NCBI GenBank assembly: GCA_003427395.1
Contig: BFEA01000214.1
Span: 313,957 to 350,221 of the forward strand
DNA: 36,265 nucleotides
Reading direction: 5' to 3'
Origin: Chara braunii
Lineage: Eukaryota; Streptophyta; Charophyceae; Charales; Characeae
Of this stretch, positions 19,651-30,515 are shown one piece after another. The notes beneath the pieces were generated by a model. That model was not told the origin of the DNA and ran no database searches. It saw only the letters and a list, made by a program, of their open reading frames with translations. Each line of letters starts with the position of its first letter. Position 1 is the stretch's first letter. A program made the position numbers and the translations under genes.

Positions 19651-20559
19651 AGATGAGCAGATGGGTCACCTCCACCACCAACAATGTTTAGGCTTTTGCA
19701 AAAAGGATAAGAGTTGCATGTGATGGTAGAAGTGGCGGAAGTGGAAAGTAGGTCATGCAGCATTTAGAGGTCGGTACCATCCAAGGGGAGTTTTTAATAA
19801 TTGATTTAGATAAGAAGGAGGAGGTGGTAAAAGACCAATAATCTGTGTTTAAAACCTTGCAGTAAATTAAGGATATGATGGGGGGGATTGAGAGATACCA
19901 ACGAAAGTTGATGGGTATATATAAGAAAGTGAAAACTTGGAAGATATAATATCTGAAGTATTACTGTATGAGTTTGGGCCGAAAGTGGTAGGTGGGAAAC
20001 AAGGGTACCCTGACATATGACAAAAGGGTCAACACCAGGGTCAAGAATGACATTAAACCCCCCTACTGCCCATGGAAGAGTGCCCCAAGCAACAAAGTCC
20101 AAGTCGGAGCTGGCCCGAACCAACCTTCCCCTCGCAAAGAATCTGAGCCGAAACAAAAAGACGAACTAGTCGAAGTTCCGAACGTGAATGAAGACGAGGA
20201 AGATGAAAAACTTAGACATGAGGAGGATAGGTGAGGGTCAAGAAAAAAGGCGATAAGGTAGAGGCCGAACCAAATGAGCTCATTTCCAAGCAAGAAAAGA
20301 AAAAGTACGTGGTTTGGCTGAAAGAAGGATTTGATGTGGCGCGAATGGAGGATCGACTCCTAGAAGGTCATAATAAATTCCTTAACTTAAAGGATATTCC
20401 CCCGTCACTCCATAAGTTGCGCGATGTACCGAAGGACCCCTGTCGAGGCCACTGGTGCCGAACGTCCATTTAGGAATTATAATTCCCGAAGAGGCCGAAT
20501 GGGTTGAGGCAGATATCAAAATGGATTGGAAATGCGTCAACTGGTGGACTTGATGGTGC
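19651..20559 (+). pseudogene. Linker between Gag and protease (broken)
   Basis: Contains an 80-codon open piece (19,992-20,234) that is Lys/Glu-rich (RKESEPKQKDELVEVP, NEDEEDEKLRHEEDR). A further 80-codon piece in another frame follows (20,231-20,473; KKYVVWLKEGFDVARMEDRL, EGHNKFLNLKD). Charged linkers of this kind lie between Gag and protease in large Ty3 polyproteins. Stops and frame changes show decay. No enzymatic motif is visible. Confidence 0.6.
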
Positions 20560-21054
20560 GAGGAATAAAATGCACAACGATGGTGGATAGGGACGCGATA
20601 GAGAAACAGATGTTGTAAGGATAGGGATGAGTATCGTAAGAAGAGGGATGAACATCGATATGTCAGATTGATGGGCATCGAACTGTAAGGAGGTGTTTAG
20701 TTGGACGGCCTCAAAAGTGGTCGTCGAGATTGGGAAGGTAAACACACGAACTTGATTCTTTGTTTTGTTTGATATGGACCACCCCATCCTTTTGGGGAGA
20801 TTATCCATGTATGCAGAGAGACCCTTATCTTGAACAAACATAATACGACAATGATACTGTTGTGTGATCCGGCATGCGGCAATTACAAGGTGATTATGTG
20901 CAGGAATACCAACACCCACAGCATAAGAAATTGACCTAACCCCAACTTGTCTACCATTGAAGAGTCTGAAAATGAGCGAAGGAGGTTAATGAAAAAGTTT
21001 GAAGAAGAAGAGCGGTTTGAAGTGTCATAGTTGTCACTTAGTCTGTCTAACGTT
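20560..21054 (+). pseudogene. Retropepsin-like protease region (broken)
   Basis: The active-site loop reads TTMVDRDAIEKQM where family members have V-D-S/T-G-A. The catalytic aspartate is kept but the next two residues are changed. About 40 codons on, in another frame, come VVVEIGKVNTRT and FFVLFDMDHPILLGR. The ILLGR block (20,786-20,800) is the conserved C-terminal strand of retroviral-type proteases. The region ends in a charged stretch (ESENERRRLMKKFEEEER) that is cut at 21,054 by foreign sequence. It would have matured the polyprotein. Confidence 0.65.
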
Positions 21055-21269
21055 GTCGAGCGCATCGGTCCTGCGTAGGGTAGGACCCTCCCGATCGCAT
21101 CACGTAAGAGTTGGTCGTAATCCCTTTTCGAAATGGAGCTTCTGCAGCCGCTCCGACCGATTGCGCTAGCCATACCTCTCGTGAGCCCCTACGAGAGAAT
21201 AGGGTCTGCGCGAGGTACAACTTTATCTCCACCTGCGGGAGTTGGCACCTCCCTTCAGTGGGCGTATCT
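21055..21269. mobile_element. Retroelement-end-like repeat, copy B
   Basis: Same orientation and block order as copy A at 5,567-5,845. It starts gtcgagcgcatcggtcct, with further shared blocks (ccctcccg, tcacgta, ctgcag, gggcgtatc). The left edge of the similarity coincides with the break in the Ty3 polyprotein, so it probably marks a true end of this repeat family. The primer-binding-like motif of copy A is not conserved here. Confidence 0.5.
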
Positions 21270-22723
21270 CGTACGTTGTAGCATAGGGGTTACGCGCGAT
21301 CCTACACCTCTATCGGACCCGCACATGAACCGACACATTGGGGGGTTGAAGTCCCAAGCGGGAATCGTCGTCGGTCAACTAGGACGCATCCCACTCACCA
21401 CTCGTTAGATCACGCTTTATAAAATTAAAATTAAAAACACACCCAGACAACACAACAACACTCCTATTCCCTTTAGTGTCCAACCCATAACCTTCCAACG
21501 CGAAAATCGGTTAAGCGACATGCGAGAAACTTAGTATAAAACCTTGCGGACATAGAGTCTTATCGTATTGACTAGCAATGCAAGCTTATGCAAGCAGTCG
21601 CAACGATGACTTACTACGTAGTACCCATAATTACGAGGTCCTCGATAATCTTGAAAGTCACGTTCCACACTCACGTGTCAGTTGATACGTGCCTTGAAGG
21701 GTTAATCTCTCGACGCTCTACAACCGCCAAGGTTGTTTATCACCACACCCTCTTCTGCACCATGCGGAGAGTGGGTGGTACACAAGTTCATACATGTGGT
21801 GACAATCTTCTCTTATTGTCTTGGAGACCAACTTCATCATCTAGGGTCTGAAGAGAGCTCAAGGGGGTTGACTTTGACAACTGCCACGAACTTCAACATT
21901 CAACTATAAAAACTCAAAAAAGCAGAGAATAAAAGGAAATCTCTCTTTTCTCTCAAGGTGTACTCTAATTAGCCCTTACGCAAGGTCGCAGTATGCCGCT
22001 CGAATACTCATGACATATGTATGTACGTATATTAAAGAGGTATATAATATGCGAAGATCACTTTTCACAATCACAGTGTGACTCCTCTCAGCCATATATA
22101 TGTATGTGATCGAAGGCAGTCAAATCCAAAGTCCGAACCACAAACATACATGCAATCATATCAAAGATTCTACCAAAGTCCGAACCACACGGGGTCAACC
22201 ATTCTCTGCCCTCACAACCCCTACTTTAGCCATACGAGCCCCAACCTTTGTCCAACCTTCCAAAAATAAAAGCACTCAGTATCTTTGTTAAATTGTCATT
22301 CAATAAAATCCAGGTGAAAACCCAAATGAAGCAATTCAAACCACAGGACTAAAGCCTTTAGGTTGAGTTGCGAGAGTGAATTGGAGTTGAATCGTAAACC
22401 GACGAGTCGACAACCGACCTATTACCAATGATAACAAAAGATGATCCTCGTGGGATCAAGTTGAATCTAGTCAAAGTTCTGAATCGAAACGATCAAGACG
22501 ACCTGTAATACAAAACAAGTCAATGCTCAAGGTTAATTATCAGTGTATGGGGAATAAACCTCAATAACATATTCTCACTCAAGATTCTCTTGTTAACCAA
22601 GTATAAGTCTACCTCTAAGGAAGTGTCCAAAGAAAGGTAGATCTATGACAAAATCTCCTCTATATAGGGTGGATAGTCAAAATCGTCACCTGTCAAAATA
22701 TAATCTCTCTCCTCTAAACTAAG
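21270..22723. other. No recognised gene inside the 6.84-kb insertion
   Basis: A TATA-like tataaaa is at 21,535-21,541 on the plus strand. A segment near 21,385-21,410 (cggtcaactaggacg) resembles 13,415-13,435 (cggtcgactaggacg), hinting at another shared retroelement piece. Short frames have no recognisable content. Confidence 0.3.
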
Positions 22724-23300
22724 AAAATTTTGGCAACGCTTCCTGTAGGAGAAGTGCCTCTTGAAAATTTATACTCGCTCAAATCCGAAAACTGAAATTA
22801 TCTTTAACTCATGAAAAGTCAAATTTTGTCTAACTCCCTGAATTAGTAAAATTTTGGGCAACATCTCCTTTAGAGAAATAAACTTCCCAGATTTATACTA
22901 ACTCGGATATGAACTCAAACATAAGACTTGAGTTTTATCAAGACAAAATAAGATTTGTAAAAAATTCGGCAGCGCTTTCCGTAGGAGAAATAACTTTTCA
23001 AATTTTATACAAAGCTTAATACTAAGTCTGAAAATAATCCTGACTTTCCAAAGTAAATTTTTGTTTAACTCCCTGAATAAGTGAAAATTTTGGCCATACT
23101 TCCCATAAAAAAAAAAGTTTTTCAAATTCTTACTAAGTAAGATATAAAGTTAGACAAAAAGTTGAACTTTTGAAAATCAATTTTGACTAACTCCTCGGAT
23201 TTGTAGAAATTTTGACATCGCTTCTCGTAGAAAAAGTAGCTTACCAAGATTTATACAAAGCCAAGTATAAGAAATGATCCCAGAAAATCAGAGAATTAAC
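22724..23300. repeat. Five-copy diverged tandem repeat, period 113-124 bp
   Basis: Units start at about 22,724, 22,848, 22,961, 23,084 and 23,205 with an aaaattttggc-like string. Then come a cttccygtaggagaa-like block, a tttatac block and a taactccctgaatt-like block. Copies differ by many substitutions and small indels, so the array is old. It lies inside the 6.84-kb insertion and encodes nothing. Confidence 0.8.
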
Positions 23301-23560
23301 CTTAAAAAAAATTAAAAATTAGCTAAGAAAATGCAGAATCTGAAGCTAACTCCTATAACTCTAACACGTGGCGAGCAACTAAAACAACTATTTATCAAAA
23401 TAAAACTCAGAATAAATAGTGATCTCACTCAACCACATGCAAGACCAAACCACAATGGTAGGTACTATCCCATTCCCCAAGGTTAAACCTTGCCAAACAA
23501 TAATTAATAGTCTTTTAATGATTTGTCCCTTGTACCCAACTTACATAAGGCATAAAGCTC

Positions 23561-24290
23561 GACCATCCAAACTTATGAAAACCTGACTAGCTCAACAATT
23601 GGATGTACACAAACACAGGGCACTACAAGTTTTCGCTTCCCTATGCATGTGACTAGCTTGTCCAACCTAGTCACCCTGAACTGTTTAAAGTATCCAAGTT
23701 ATATATACCTTTTTGCACCTTTGTCTATTAAGGCAGCGTATGACTGAACCGTTCAACTTAGAAACAAGGTTCACTCTGCCCCTTCTTACCACAAGTTTAC
23801 TCTTAATTAATACTCTCTCCAGTTTATGATAAGCTACAGTCAGACCATTCAAACTTATGGAAACATGTCTGACCAACCTATTCATAAGCAAAATTGTATA
23901 AGAGTATAGTCAAAATTTACTGTTTCTGGTTCCAGCATGTGCGTGACTCCGGACCAGACCATCCAAACTTATGGAAACATATTCAGTCCTTTGCCTAATC
24001 TCCCCTTAGAATAAACAAGAAGAGTTAGAGTCATCCAAACTTTTGAAACATGCCTAACTTTTTTCATAAATCAATAAAACATAAGAAACTTCAAATGAAA
24101 CAAGGCAATCAAACCATTAAAACTTATGAAAGTCTGCTTGGTCCCTAAAAAAGTCAATCACAAACAACCCTCACAAGTCAGAGTAACGAGACCATCTAAA
24201 GTTATGGAAACCTGTCTGGTTCTCCAGGAAATAAAAAATAAACATAGCACTAGACCCTCCAAACTTATGGAGACATGCCCAGCCTTCGGT
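23561..24290. repeat. Array of a gaccatccaaacttatgg core repeat, at least seven copies
   Basis: The core, followed by aaacatgtctg-like sequence, recurs at about 23,561, 23,843, 23,957, 24,029, 24,109, 24,189 and 24,252. Spacings in the right half are 63-114 bp, and there may be two degenerate copies in the 23,561-23,843 gap. The DNA between cores is less conserved. A perfect 8-bp stem (23,649-23,656 with 23,667-23,674) lies in the left part. The array is unrelated to the neighbouring array at 22,724. Confidence 0.75.
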
Positions 24291-27200
24291 TGACCTAGTC
24301 AAACGCAGACAAAACCACCTTCCTCCCATTTTTTCCTGGGATGCAAACCCTTTTTACAATCTGATTTCATTCAATCAACAAAACTGAAACTGAAATTGCA
24401 TATGTACTCCTTTACTAAAGTCCGATTTTATGTCTAAAAGTCAAACATAAAGTCCATATGGATTTCATCCAGTACACTCTGTCAAACTTTAGCAAGAAGT
24501 ACAAATAGGGGTTATAACTGAGTTTATAGAGGGAGATGAAGGTTATCTCTCAGTTCCCTGCCTCCAGAACTCCTCTTGAGTACTGGCAGAGCTTCCGTAA
24601 TCGGTGGGCAGACTCCCCACAGAGTCTTGATGTGGTTCTATGGGTTGCAATCTCGCCTGCCGCCTTTCTCTCTGAACAGGATTAGATTTAGCGTAAGAAA
24701 GGCAAAAGGAGGGGTTTCATACTCTCGAGATACAGGAGGGGGACAAAACTCAACTCTCCGGAGAGGGCCTTGTTACCTTGATACGCCTACGGGTTCGACA
24801 ATGGTGGTCAAACCGCAGTAGAACAGTCGAACCTCAATTAAACGCCACGAAAACGGTCGAGTGGATGATCAATAAGTGAAGTAACTCCTCCCAGACGATC
24901 CTTCGGATTGTCGTGATGCCCCCCCCCCCCCCCTTGTTATGTTTGGCCACTCCCTCACATCGCTCTATTTCAACTTCTGACCTTACTGCCGCTACGAAAC
25001 CTAAAAGACTGCATTCAAATAGCGCGCAGTCCCTGTGCTTTATTCCAACTGCAAGCAGAAACAAAGCAAGTTACCAATTAACAAGAATGTGGCGCTCTCA
25101 ACGACCGTGTGAAGCAACAAGGTCACTTAAGAATACACACTGCGGAATCACAACAACCCGCAACAGTTGGGCGCATTAGAACATAGTTGTTGTTTCCGCT
25201 CATCCGATGCTGCGAGCAACGACTGCTTCAACTTTCTGGTTAATCACTCATTCCTACATTTTTCGCCGACATTCTGCCTTCACCGAGTTCTGGCCGCACT
25301 TCAGTTAGGTATGGGCAATTCGAAGTAAGTCCGGTTTAGTCCTTTGTCCAACGAAGTACCCCCTTCTTCCGCCACTGGGCTATGCTGCAGATATTAGTCT
25401 TTTAAAAATCCCCACGATCATTCAAGACGTATGCGTGACCAACTTCTAACCGTTATGAGAACGACGATTGGGAAAATGACAGCTGCCGAATGGGGAACTG
25501 TACCAGAGTGCTCACAGAGGAAGGCGGTAATCTCGACTAATCGAGGCTACTTCCTTAATTAACTCTGCGAAGACCAACACGTCGGCAAGTGTATGGTGAA
25601 CGACACGGATGACAACAATCTCGATGGAGTACCGGGATGATTATAACATCAACCATAAATCAACACAAGCCAACACCAGGGCATCTGCATGCGGTTGCTC
25701 CGACATCACAATATCCAGCAGCGCTGACCCCAGATGAGACCTCACAACCACAACGGCCAAAAGCTGTGGGACGGAGAGGGTGGCCTCGAGCAGCACGAAA
25801 GTGACCACATTCGCAAACCAAAGCCCGGTGTTGACCACGATGGAAAGCCCAATTCCGAGCAGCGACCTCGAGATAACAATGAAGGCCTTAACCATGGCAA
25901 CACTGGTGGCGGTGACCTCCAAATAGAAGAGTGTCGCTACTTACCTAATGTACGAGACAAGGATGAATCTTTCACATGGACACAGAAAGATACCTTACTG
26001 CAGACAGCTCTGCAAGGAAGCCCCGGTTTGAATATGGGCCAAGGTGCAACCAAATGCAAATATTGTCACTCTCCCTCTCTCTTTTGAGAGAGTTTTCCAT
26101 CCACTGGGCGAGCAAAAGAGGGAGTGAGTGCGTCGGCAAACTATGAACATATATGTTACTTCTTAGCTACACTTGCTAGAGAGAGGTTACTTCCACCGAT
26201 AGGATACACGAATATCATAATGAATCCTCCACTGGAAAGCGGAGATGTACACCGCCTTCCAGTCAAACGCACGACGAAATCGAGAGTGGCTGCTTCTATT
26301 AATAAGGTAAGTATAAATCAACAAAAATCACCCGTCAGCGCTTTCCAGTTATGTGCGCAGAGTAACCCCATCGCTAGGATGAGCAAAATCAATACAAACC
26401 TTCCGCTAATTCATGACCAAATACAATGTCAACTCAGAATCCGTTTACAAACGAGTGAAAAATTTGTGTTTCTCTCTTTTCTCCCGCATAGCTCCGCGCA
26501 CAATCTTTCTATCATGACTCTCTTTCTACTAACTCCAATGTAACCAACTTTCCATCGATTATATCCTTAGAATCGGGGTTGCCAGCCCTGAAACCCCTCG
26601 ATTCAGGTCCACCCTCGCCCGATTTGTTCGGAAACGAACGGGCTACACACTTTTAATTTTTCCTTCTTCCTTGTTTCCACCATCTTCTACGCACATTTAT
26701 TCCTTACTTACTTCTAACATACTAACTTACCACCTAAACTAACACTAGATTCGTCCTCACCTAGGCTTAAAACCTTCATCTCCATCTTTCACCCAAACAG
26801 TTCTATCCAGTATGGCATGACTTGGCTGGTCTTTGTTGCGCCCAGGTTCATTTTTTTTGCCATATTTTTTTTCTGCGGCTGAATGTACCCGGCGAGAAAC
26901 CACTCCTAAGTTCGTCCACCCCTTTTCTTCCCTTCGTCGTAGTCTCTTCCTGCCTTCGGTCTGCTCCTTCCTCACGCCGTCCCTGCTCTCTGCGCTAAAC
27001 TGTGCGCTGCCCTACACACCACCATGACGCTCGCTGATACAGGCTACATAACGGTGATCAAAGTCGTTGGCATCCGATAAGGAGTGCGTAAAAACTTACA
27101 TGCCATCTCGATCAACTTTAAAAGTCGACGGCCCTGCAACGCACAACCTAGGAGGACGCCAACCCATAGACGAGTGGGAAGGCGCCGCACCAGCGGCAAT

Positions 27201-27900
27201 CCTGAAAAACGGCCTGGGTGAGGCGGACCCCGACACAGGTCTTAGTGGTAGTAGCAAACATTCAAATGGAAACTTCGAAGACTAATTTGGGAGGAAAAAG
27301 TCTCATACGCACAACTCTGACCTTTCAGCAGCCTGCAGCCCTGACCTTGGTCTCAAGGGCCAGACTTACTCTCCTATCCTTCTCAAATCAGACCACGGCG
27401 GGAAGCCGAACACCTGCAATGGGTCCACGATGCCCAGACTCTCTCTCTGCCTTGTGGGCCAATCACCTACCGACTTTGTAACCGACAGTCCTAGGCCCAA
27501 GGCTGAGCCTCTTACTAGCGAATACCTATATAAGCGAATATCGCGTGGTGCGAGGATCTACTAAAATGTTTGAAAAACCATACCGTTGTCGATGCCATCC
27601 TCCATACGTACGCACAAGTTACATGTAAGCACACCAATTAAGAGATAAAATCTATTTAATCCTAGTTTAATTATAACTAAAAATTTGACCGGCATCCACG
27701 TTGGCTCTACAATAATCACAAAAAAAAATCATGTGCGCCTTAAGTCTGCATGCTCACACACTCTCTACTCTTAGTCAACCACTCAGTGAGCGTAAATAAT
27801 ATACACAGCCGCAACTCGCGCGGTATACTCAGACCTTAAAGTGCTTACTTTCTGTCTCTTGGAAAAAACAGGGCAGATACCCTTATAAGATATTTGCACC
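24291..27900. other. No recognised gene; poly-C tract, hairpin and TATA-like box
   Basis: Includes a 15-base C run (24,919-24,933), a CTCTCTC/GAGAGAG hairpin (26,075-26,092) and a TATA-like tatataa at 27,527-27,533 on the plus strand. Between 25,640 and 25,922 both strands are open: a hydrophobic 93-codon frame on the minus strand and a polar 118-codon frame on the plus strand (to 26,087). Neither contains a recognised domain, and the overlap means at most one could be real. The right edge is the junction with the Ty3-type element. Confidence 0.35.
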
Positions 27901-28561
27901 GAGAAGGTTCACAATGCCATGAAAATGATAACGCCCTATCTCTTGGTAGACCCTAAGGCCCTCAAGGCGTTGAAGGAAAGGGTTATGGAGAGTTCACAAA
28001 GTGGAAAGGTTGAGTTAACCTATCGGCTTCCAGGAAAAGCGGAAAATCTTGTCGTGGCATAAATCCAAACTATAAGCCAGCCTATTAAAGGGAGGACTTA
28101 AACAAGGATCCCAAAGGTGGTACAAGTCGATAGATAAGAAGTACTGTTCGGTTCCCGTACTCGTTATGAAGAGAAAAATACATCTTATAAGTGAAAACAA
28201 AGGACAATACGGTGGATGCGCGAGAAAGTTGCAGGTGGACTATTTCGTATCAACAAGGAGAATGAAGGGAAACTAATTATCGGGAAGTCTGGCTTCCTTT
28301 CTCCTCATGAGTGTGAGCAAATGGTGAACTTGACGAGGAAAAAGCATTGCGCACCTAACTTTAGTGATAACCAATGCGGATGGTTGGACGTGGATAAAAT
28401 TTCAATCATTCGGATCCACACCGTGTCATATGAGTCGTTGAATTTTCTTAGAGCGTGATATCTAAACCTGGATGATGAAAGGAGGCCAGTGGACTGCCTA
28501 GATGGCAACATGCGAACGCGTGTTGCTGATTTTTTTCAGCGAACTGTATGCGTCATCATTG
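27901..28561 (+). pseudogene. Polyprotein segment leading into reverse transcriptase (broken)
   Basis: Resumes the Ty3 polyprotein with EKVHNAMKMITPYLL and DPKALKALKERVM. Then come VPVLVMKRK and CARKLQVDYFVSTRR in one frame, and from about 28,270 an open stretch in another frame (GFLSPHECEQMV, DKISIIRIHTVSYES) to a TGA at 28,456-28,458. It continues with LDDERRPVDCLDGNMRTRVAD. These blocks precede the reverse transcriptase palm and belong to a long N-terminal extension. Frame changes and stops show decay. Confidence 0.65.
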
Positions 28562-29254
28562 TTTTGTTTCATTAGGCCAAATGAGACGATGCGATGGGTT
28601 CAGGATCTTCAACGCATGAATGTTATAATAATGCGCGATGCGAGGGGTCTGTCAAAGACAGATGCACTGTTTGAATCATGAGCATGAAAACCGATAATTT
28701 CGCTTATAGACCTCTATTATTGGTCTGATCAGTTCTCAATCTCTTCTCCAGACACACAAATGACAGGTTGGACTAATGCGTCGACAATGGTTTAGAGACA
28801 TATGATGCGAGCAATGCAGACAGTCGACCCGCATATTACGGAATCATATATTGACGATTTGGCGGTTAAATGACACAAAAAGAAGAAAGAAGACGAGGTT
28901 ATGCTAGAGACTATGCGTTTTATTTGGAAACATTTGCAAGACCCCGATAAGGTTCTAACCTTGTTGGAGTAACATATTCTTACAGCAAGTAGGTCCAAGT
29001 CAAAGCGTTGCATGAAAGAGGCTACAATCATGGGGTTCGTGTGTGAGGACAATGGTTGTTCGCCGAGCACTAAGAAAATGAATAAGGTTGTCGAATGGTT
29101 AGTACCATTCGATTCAATCACATATGTTTAAAGCTTCCTTGACACATGTGGGCGTTGGAGAACCTTTATTAAAAATTTTGCCTCTAAAACTGATCAATTA
29201 AGGAAATCGGTGTGTCTGGATCAAGAATGGTTTTTGAGAGAAAACCAATAGAAC
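28562..29254 (+). pseudogene. Ty3-type reverse transcriptase (broken)
   Basis: One frame runs for about 690 nt without any frameshift, interrupted only by stops. It reads RWVQDLQRMNVIIMRDA, then ISLIDLYYWSDQF (motif with the first catalytic Asp; usual form DLxxGYDQ), ESYIDDLAVK (catalytic DD), MKEATIMGFVCED, and the thumb block FLDTCGRWRTFIKNFASK. Only 38 residues lie between the DQF and the YIDD, against about 54 in typical Ty3 enzymes. The strand that carries the LPQG-like motif is therefore missing, apparently by an in-frame deletion. It would have copied element RNA into DNA. Confidence 0.88.
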
Positions 29255-29808
29255 GTCGTGAAAGGATTGCAGAAAGAGTTAAAGGAATGAGTTTAGTACT
29301 CGAATTAACAGACTATGAGGTCACAAGAGTAAAATCACTTATCATCAAAATGAACGGAGAACCAACTACCCGAGGTGGAGTGTTGATCCAAACAGATATC
29401 GAAGGCAAGGAACGACACTAAGGTTTGAAAGTCGAAGGCTGAATACAATTAAGATAAATTACTCTCAATTTAAGAAAACAAATTTGACGGTGTTTTATTG
29501 TCTGCAAATCTTCCATAAGTGTATTTTTGGCAGACCGTTTGTATTAAGAGTAGAACCGGTTACTCTCGCTTGCTCTCTCAAGAATTATACTCCTTTTGAT
29601 CCAACAGTTGTCAGATGACTTACATACATTTGGATGTTCGATTTTGAATTGGAGCAAATTCCGGGAAATAAAAATAAGAGAGATGGGTTGAGCTTTATTA
29701 ACTTAGATAAGGCAGGTCAAAGTGAGATTGAGGATACACATCATGTTGATGGATTTTTGGATAAGGAAGAGGACGTCCGACTCCATATTGAGGTGTGGTC
29801 GTCGTAAG
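29212..29808 (+). pseudogene. Ty3-type RNase H (broken)
   Basis: First half, in one frame (29,212-29,421): LELTDYEVTRVKSLIIKMNG, then TTRGGVLIQTDIEGKER, the strand pair that starts RNase H. The usual catalytic D of the E/D-T-D-A motif is not seen (KMNGEP). Second half, in the next frame (29,421-29,808): RFESRRLNTIKINYSQFKK, FGRPFVLRVEP, then after one TGA LTYIWMFDFELEQIPG and NKNKRDGLS. The last block is the D-(A/G)-L-S end of Ty3 RNase H. The TGA replaces an expected tryptophan. The enzyme would have removed the RNA strand after copying. Confidence 0.8.
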
Positions 29809-30239
29809 CATCCGAGTGTGTCAGTGAACCCATATGGTTAGCACCACATGGCTACGTACGGCGACCAGACTAAGTTCTGAAACTTTCGATGAGGAAGATT
29901 CGTAGGGAGGGAAGGATGTAGAATGGTTGATGAATATGGCGTTGGCAGAAACTCATAGCATGAGAGAGCAATCAAGGATGATAAAGGAAGACCTCAGTTA
30001 AGTAGAAAAGCAAAAATAATTAATTGAAGGAATGTAAATCCTCACGAATACGCTTTTACAAGAAATGGTTGCCTTGACAAATAGTATGAATCCAATTGAC
30101 AGCGACGAGGTGGTGTTGGAAAATGAGGATGATGAGTTTGAAGAAGGAGAAATCAAGAAAGTCTTTCTCGTTAAAGAAGATGATAGTGTTACTTAGAATT
30201 ATAACTATTTTTTTTCCGTGAGCTAAATAGTAAGGATGT
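29809..30239 (+). pseudogene. Linker between RNase H and integrase (broken)
   Basis: No conserved domain. Acidic peptides such as EEGEIKKVFLVKEDD can be read in one frame near 30,130-30,190, with many stops elsewhere. Acidic linkers at this place are known in large Ty3 polyproteins. Confidence 0.4.
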
Positions 30240-30511
30240 GAGTAAGAAAGTTGTAAAGTTAAGGCCGCACTTCCTGGTGAGGGAATATCATTTGTTCATA
30301 AGGCGAAAGTTAAGAAATACGAAAATGGTTGTCTGTTGTGAGAAATTGACAGAATAATGTCATAGCGACCATACACAACAACAATGCAAGTTGGTAAAAA
30401 GGAGTGAATGCAACGCATACCAAAATAAGAAAGTCTTACTATTGGGAAGGCGTGGGCGAAACGATAAGTAAGTATTGTAGATTTTGCGTGCTCTACTAGG
30501 AGAGATCAACT
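30240..30511 (+). pseudogene. Integrase zinc-binding domain (broken)
   Basis: Frame from 30,401 reads GVNATHTKIRKSYYWEG then YCRFCVLY, matching the second half of the H2C2 zinc-binding domain of Ty3 integrases. The CxxC pair is kept. The histidines expected about 25-30 residues earlier are not readable, and the sequence there is full of stops. The frame meets a TAG at 30,497-30,499 and then reads ERSTL up to a TTAA at 30,512-30,515. There a DNA element splits the gene. Confidence 0.7.
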
Positions 30512-30515
30512 TTAA

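Larger units (their letters stand above)
21055..27900. mobile_element. 6.84-kb insertion between protease and reverse transcriptase
   Basis: The Ty3-type polyprotein breaks off at 21,054 (LSLSNV) and resumes at 27,901 with EKVHNAMKMITPYLL. Both sides lie on the same strand and in the same frame register, and joining them gives a continuous protein. Bases tcgag (21,056-21,060) and ccgag (27,899-27,903) could be a 5-bp target-site duplication with one mismatch. Alternatively the insert starts with TG at 21,054 and has none. No LTR pair or terminal inverted repeat spans the insert, so it may be a composite of several insertions. Confidence 0.65.

Noticed and set aside
22724-24290. CRISPR array
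   Set aside because: Repeats are diverged and unevenly spaced, spacers are not of uniform length, and the context is a eukaryotic transposon landscape.
25641-26087. Overlapping open frames of 93 codons (minus) and 118 codons (plus)
   Set aside because: No domain was recognised, the frames oppose each other, and neither has supporting context. They are mentioned only in the regional entry.
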